A stretch of 64,000 nucleotides of DNA from Patiria miniata (Eukaryota > Echinodermata > Asteroidea > Valvatida > Asterinidae). Shown here one piece after another: positions 37,660-64,000 of the stretch. The notes beneath the pieces were generated by a model that had not been told where the DNA came from, did not search any database, and saw only the letters and a list, made by a program, of their open reading frames with translations. The stretch spans positions 16,343,730 through 16,407,729 of the forward strand of contig NW_024037059.1 in the NCBI RefSeq assembly GCF_015706575.1, written 5' to 3'. Both the position numbers and the translations under genes were made by a program. Within the stretch, counting starts at the first letter, position 1. The number at the start of each line of letters is the position of its first letter.

Positions 37660-38714
37660 ACCCCCACAATTCACTGTTTAGAAAAGCTTCGGAAATTTAT
37701 AATAGCTTAAACCTGGAAATTTATAATAGCTTGAAACATATTTTGTCAGTTGTCAAAATATTTTGGAGACACTCTGCAAATGGATACAAATCTGTTACGG
37801 TAAATTTAGACTTTGAAGTGGTCAAAAGTATTTTTGTATATCCAAATGTTGAACATAATGTGTAAAATGTTTCATCGTTGGTGATATCATTCTCAGCTTT
37901 TCCTTAAGTAGATGTCCGTTTCTAAATGTGTGCAAAAGAGGCAGGCATTGCAGGATCTTTAATTCAGTACTTTTACTCTAATAATCCTGCCCTTTTTTTT
38001 TTCTTTTACATTTTCTTTTTTATAAACTGTATGATATAATGTTACTTCTAATACTGGAATGTGAATGGTATTGTTTTTTTTCGCAAGTTGGTCAAATTCT
38101 TACTTGGCCGTGTTAACCTTTCTTTGGAGGGGGCATTCCTAATACACTATACATGCAAAGAAGTAAGTTATAAATGTGTTCTGAACGTTTCAAAACTTTT
38201 TGATGAATATATTTTATCAAAAGGGCATTAAATAGAGTTCAGTTTAATAAAAGATTAATATTGTGATCACACAACAATGGACTGGTGGCCACATTGTACA
38301 AGTGTCCGTTGAAAAGGTGGCCACAGCAGACAGGGTCTCTTGTTTTTTCTTCAAAGAGCAGCCAACAGAAGATTTTTTTTATCAAATTTAGTTTTCTCAG
38401 CTCTAATTTGTTCAGGACCATTGAGTGTATGTAATTACACTGTGGTCTGTCGACAGTAATACGAGTATATGAAATTTTAATAATGTTGGCTTGTCCAAGT
38501 TAACTGTTTGTGTAGAACTGCTAACCAGAGAGAATCTCGCATAAAACCAGAATGACTACAGTCCTAATGATTACAGTTTGTCAGCCAACCTGAGGACATG
38601 GAGGCGTATTTATGTAAATTTCAATATGTAATATACTTGTACAAATTTCTTTGTTATAAAAAGTAATGAACATTAATTTGAAGGTGATTGTGAAACTAGA
38701 CAAAATGAAAATAA
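36709..38714 (+). other. DCUN1D 3'UTR and polyadenylation candidates
   Basis: After TAA at 36706-36708 no further exon is seen. AATAAA signals occur at 38246-38251 and 38709-38714; either could end the transcript. The region includes the G43/C31 pair (37541-37659) and a 24-bp direct duplication (about 37690-37737, unit GGAAATTTATAATAGCTT). The large open frames across the G/C runs are low-complexity artefacts. Confidence 0.5.
37541..37659. repeat. 43-base poly-G and 31-base poly-C separated by 45 bp
   Basis: An uninterrupted run of 43 G (37541-37583) is followed 45 bp later by an uninterrupted run of 31 C (37629-37659). Outside them GTGTGT and CACCCCCACA are also complementary. In RNA this can form a very stable hairpin or a G-quadruplex. 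Run lengths in an assembly are error-prone. Confidence 0.95.
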
Positions 38715-39227
38715 AATCATTCATTTTCCTGCATGGATTATTAAAACGTTTTCCAATGATATTGTGACTTTTTTCAAGTTGAATGTGCTCGAGTTAAAGG
38801 TCAGGCAAATAATGCCCCCCCCCCCCATATATGGAGGACACAGAAGAAAAACTACATGTATTGTTTTAATCAATATACCAAACAGTGCCCCCCTCCCCAC
38901 CAATCTCCCCTTTCCACATTTTTTTTTTTACTTTTTTGTAAAAATCATTATTTTGTCCCCCCCCCCCCAAGAAATCCACAGAACTGCCCCTTCCCATTCA
39001 TCCTGATTTTACATTTTGTTTATGTAAGGGTCATTCTATAAATGTAGGGTTCAATGTGTCAAATTTTTCCTGTCTGAGAAATCGAGGGGATTCTTTAATA
39101 TACCTCCATTACTGACTGACAGACTCGCACAGGGGAGAATATACAGAAATTTGCTTCATTTTTTTACAACTTACAACGGTCACAAAATAATCATTTAAAG
39201 AAACACAGTTTTCCTTTTTAAAACAGT
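38715..39227. other. Convergent intergenic gap DCUN1D / SMARCA5
   Basis: About 500 bp between predicted poly(A) ends. It contains several C runs (38816-38825 region, near 38888, 38957-38968) and T runs, and no gene or RNA that I can recognise. Confidence 0.5.
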
Positions 39228-40574
39228 TTATTTGATTCTAGTACAAGACACCTAAACAAACAGACATTAAAGAGCCATACTCATGAATAAATACAGACTA
39301 GAGACCAGTCGTTTCTAGCACTTGTAAGTAAACGGGACGAAGAAAAAATCCCTTGCAATATTAGTTGAGCATTTAAGTCTTCACAACTTGTAACAAAACA
39401 CATACATTGACAATGATAAAATAAATCAGACAGCGGTGTTGTAAAGATGTTCCCTTTTTTTTTGCTTAAGCAAACAGTGATTGTTAAGTGATTCTAAACT
39501 TAAACAACTTCTCTTAGAAGCAGGTAAAACTGAAATTTTCTCAAAATATAGTTAGCCATGTTCTTGTAGCTTTGTGTTTGCACAATTTGACAGATCAAAA
39601 TCCAATTAGTCAAGAGGTTGTTCATCACGACAATAAATATGTACTGTGTGCCTGGTAATTAACTGACACACATTTGGTCATTCAGAAATGAAAGTTGTTG
39701 CAAACTCCACAAAGATAAAGAAAATGTAGCGACACTAAGGACGAGCTTTACAAGTAATGCTCAACGTTTATGCTTGGATTAAAATTAACATTTATGCGGA
39801 ATGTACACGTCAGTTATAAAAAGCAACACAGATAAGTAACTTGGGCTTACTTCAATGAAAAAAGCTGGGAAGAAAAAGCAAAGTAAATAATTTACCAGCA
39901 AACTAAAGCTTACAATCAAAATCTATATACAGGACGTTACGTGTAGGACACCTAGGTGTGAGGAAAAACCCAGGCCAATATGTCAGAAAAGGCGAAACCA
40001 AGAAGCTGTTTTATTTTAGAGACTGCTCCAATACTCTCAACGACTCCTCATAAATGTGCATTTACTGTGGTATACTGGGGGTGTGTCACACACATGCGCA
40101 CAATATAAACATAAATGCTGGTAGGAAACTGACGTTTATCTCAAATGTGGAGTGATTCTTTTAAAGATTATTAGGATGTTTATTTACAAGAGGTACTTCG
40201 GATTAAATATCAGTCTTCATTATGTCTTATTACCAAAGCACTGTGTCCACTGCCTCAATAAATAACTCCACATTTCTAAATCTCAGAGTTAGCTGGCCCG
40301 ACAGATTTACTGCCCAAAACTAAAAGCATAACAGACAGGTTTTTATCTTACAGTCACAGACACGTACATTAGTGCAAAATCAATCAATACAACTGTGTTT
40401 TGAAAATGTTGCTTCACAAAAGCATGAAAGTACAAGGACAACCATGAATTTCATATTGACAAAAAAATACACATTGCATGACAAGCTTCATATCACAGAT
40501 TAAAGGGTGCCGACTATCTTAAACCAGTGTTACCCTATCTTTGGAGTACTTCTTTCTCATCTGGGATAAGATGT
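39228..40574 (-). other. SMARCA5 3'UTR
   Basis: Downstream of the TGA at 40575-40577 on the minus strand no further exon is seen. AATAAA signals (plus-strand TTTATT) occur near 40189, 40010 and 39228; the last would give a 3'UTR of about 1.35 kb. No repeat is recognised here. Confidence 0.45.
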
Positions 40575-51668
<11,094 letters not shown>

Positions 51669-52407
51669 TTTGTGAAACAAAACTATAAAATCTGTCTGCA
51701 ACAAGACAAAATCTCCGCAAAGTTTCCTTCTCGCGCCACACTGGACTTTTCAAAATGGCTCGTCCGCGAGTGCTCTCTAGCCGGCGAACGCATTGAGAAC
51801 AAAAATATTTTTTTCTCATGTTAAGTTGTACTTTTTTGTTGGAAATAAAATTGAAAACATGTAATATATTTTTATATATACAATTAATATAAAAATATAA
51901 CATTAATATATTTTTTAAAGAAATGATGTCCAAAATATATTTTTGTTTTGCTAAACCAAGCGAGGGCGCCCTTCTTCAAACCACGGTCCCAAAAACAAAA
52001 CCCATATGACATAAAGGTACTCCCAATTAAATTAAACAATTTGCGTTACTGTAATCTGAGTTAAAATCTATATTTATATATACCCGCATACAAAATCAAG
52101 AGTGATTTTGTTAAACAAAATTCACCTGATTTGGTTATTTTTTTTTATCACCCCCCCCCCCCCCCCGTCCCCGCCTATTTCCGAATTCCCGCACGTCACG
52201 TGGACTGCGCCCGTCAAAACGAAAGCCCGCCACCAACTTATCCGACGTTGAATTAAGTACGTAGGAGATGACCGGTACCCGGTACCTAGGCCCTATGCGA
52301 GATGATGAACGTCGGATCATTTACGTCCGGAAAGTAAAAAGAGTTTCTTGCCAAGCAAGTGAAATATTTTTTAGACTCGGATTTTTCTCTTTTGACTAGA
52401 AGAAGTC
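51669..52407. promoter_or_regulatory. Divergent SMARCA5 / SLC36A promoter
   Basis: The two start codons are only about 740 bp apart in opposite directions. SMARCA5 side: a YY1-like AAAATGGC at 51752-51759 within its likely 5'UTR. SLC36A side: an ETS-like CCGGAA at 52327-52332 and a CACGTG E-box at 52197-52202 in context CGTCACGTGGAC. Between them lie an AT-rich block (51810-51930) and a C run (52151-52166). No TATA box is obvious. All motif calls are by eye. Confidence 0.6.

Positions 52408-64000
<11,593 letters not shown>

Noticed and set aside
37286-37865. Overlapping open frames with Gly/Pro runs
   Set aside because: Produced by the poly-G/poly-C runs; no homology and in a 3'UTR.

Overview
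The window is invertebrate animal DNA: intron-rich, AT-rich, all GT-AG introns, many short terminal-inverted-repeat elements, long poly-G/poly-C runs and frequent TACATGTA-type words. It holds single pre-duplication relatives of vertebrate paralogue pairs (one DCUN1D4/5, one SMARCA1/5). This suggests a marine invertebrate deuterostome such as an echinoderm, hemichordate or lancelet. The phylum is an inference; no species-diagnostic sequence is visible.

Layout. (1) 1-30.2 kb, minus strand: the 5' three quarters of DYNC2H1, the dynein-2 heavy chain of retrograde intraflagellar transport. There are 52 coding exons, 9,849 nt and 3,283 codons in unbroken phase, from the start Met through tail, linker, AAA1-AAA4 and stalk into the beginning of AAA5. 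The last quarter lies beyond base 1. (2) 30.2-30.5 kb: a compact divergent promoter. (3) 30.4-38.7 kb, plus strand: a DCUN1D4/5-type cullin neddylation co-factor (240 aa) with a long 3'UTR carrying a G43/C31 pair. (4) 39.2-51.8 kb, minus strand: complete SMARCA5 (ISWI) in 21 coding exons. It is tail-to-tail with DCUN1D. (5) 51.7-52.4 kb: a second divergent promoter with CLEAR-like E-boxes. (6) 52.4-64 kb, plus strand: the 5' part of an SLC36A (PAT) amino-acid transporter, leaving the window in its seventh coding exon.

The four genes belong to different processes (ciliary transport, cullin neddylation, chromatin remodelling, amino-acid transport), so no shared pathway is implied. The arrangement is informative: the head-to-head DYNC2H1/DCUN1D pair matches human DYNC2H1/DCUN1D5 on chromosome 11.

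The introns carry most of the unusual material: a family of TTAA-flanked, CCCTAA-capped elements with private internal repeats, four of them clustered in SMARCA5 introns; Tc1/mariner-, pogo- and hAT-type non-autonomous elements; long foldbacks; Penelope-like tails with hammerhead-like boxes; LINE/SINE tails; and a tandem triplication of a DYNC2H1 exon 3' end. No autonomous transposase, reverse transcriptase, retrovirus-like element, CRISPR array or complete tRNA/rRNA gene was recognised.
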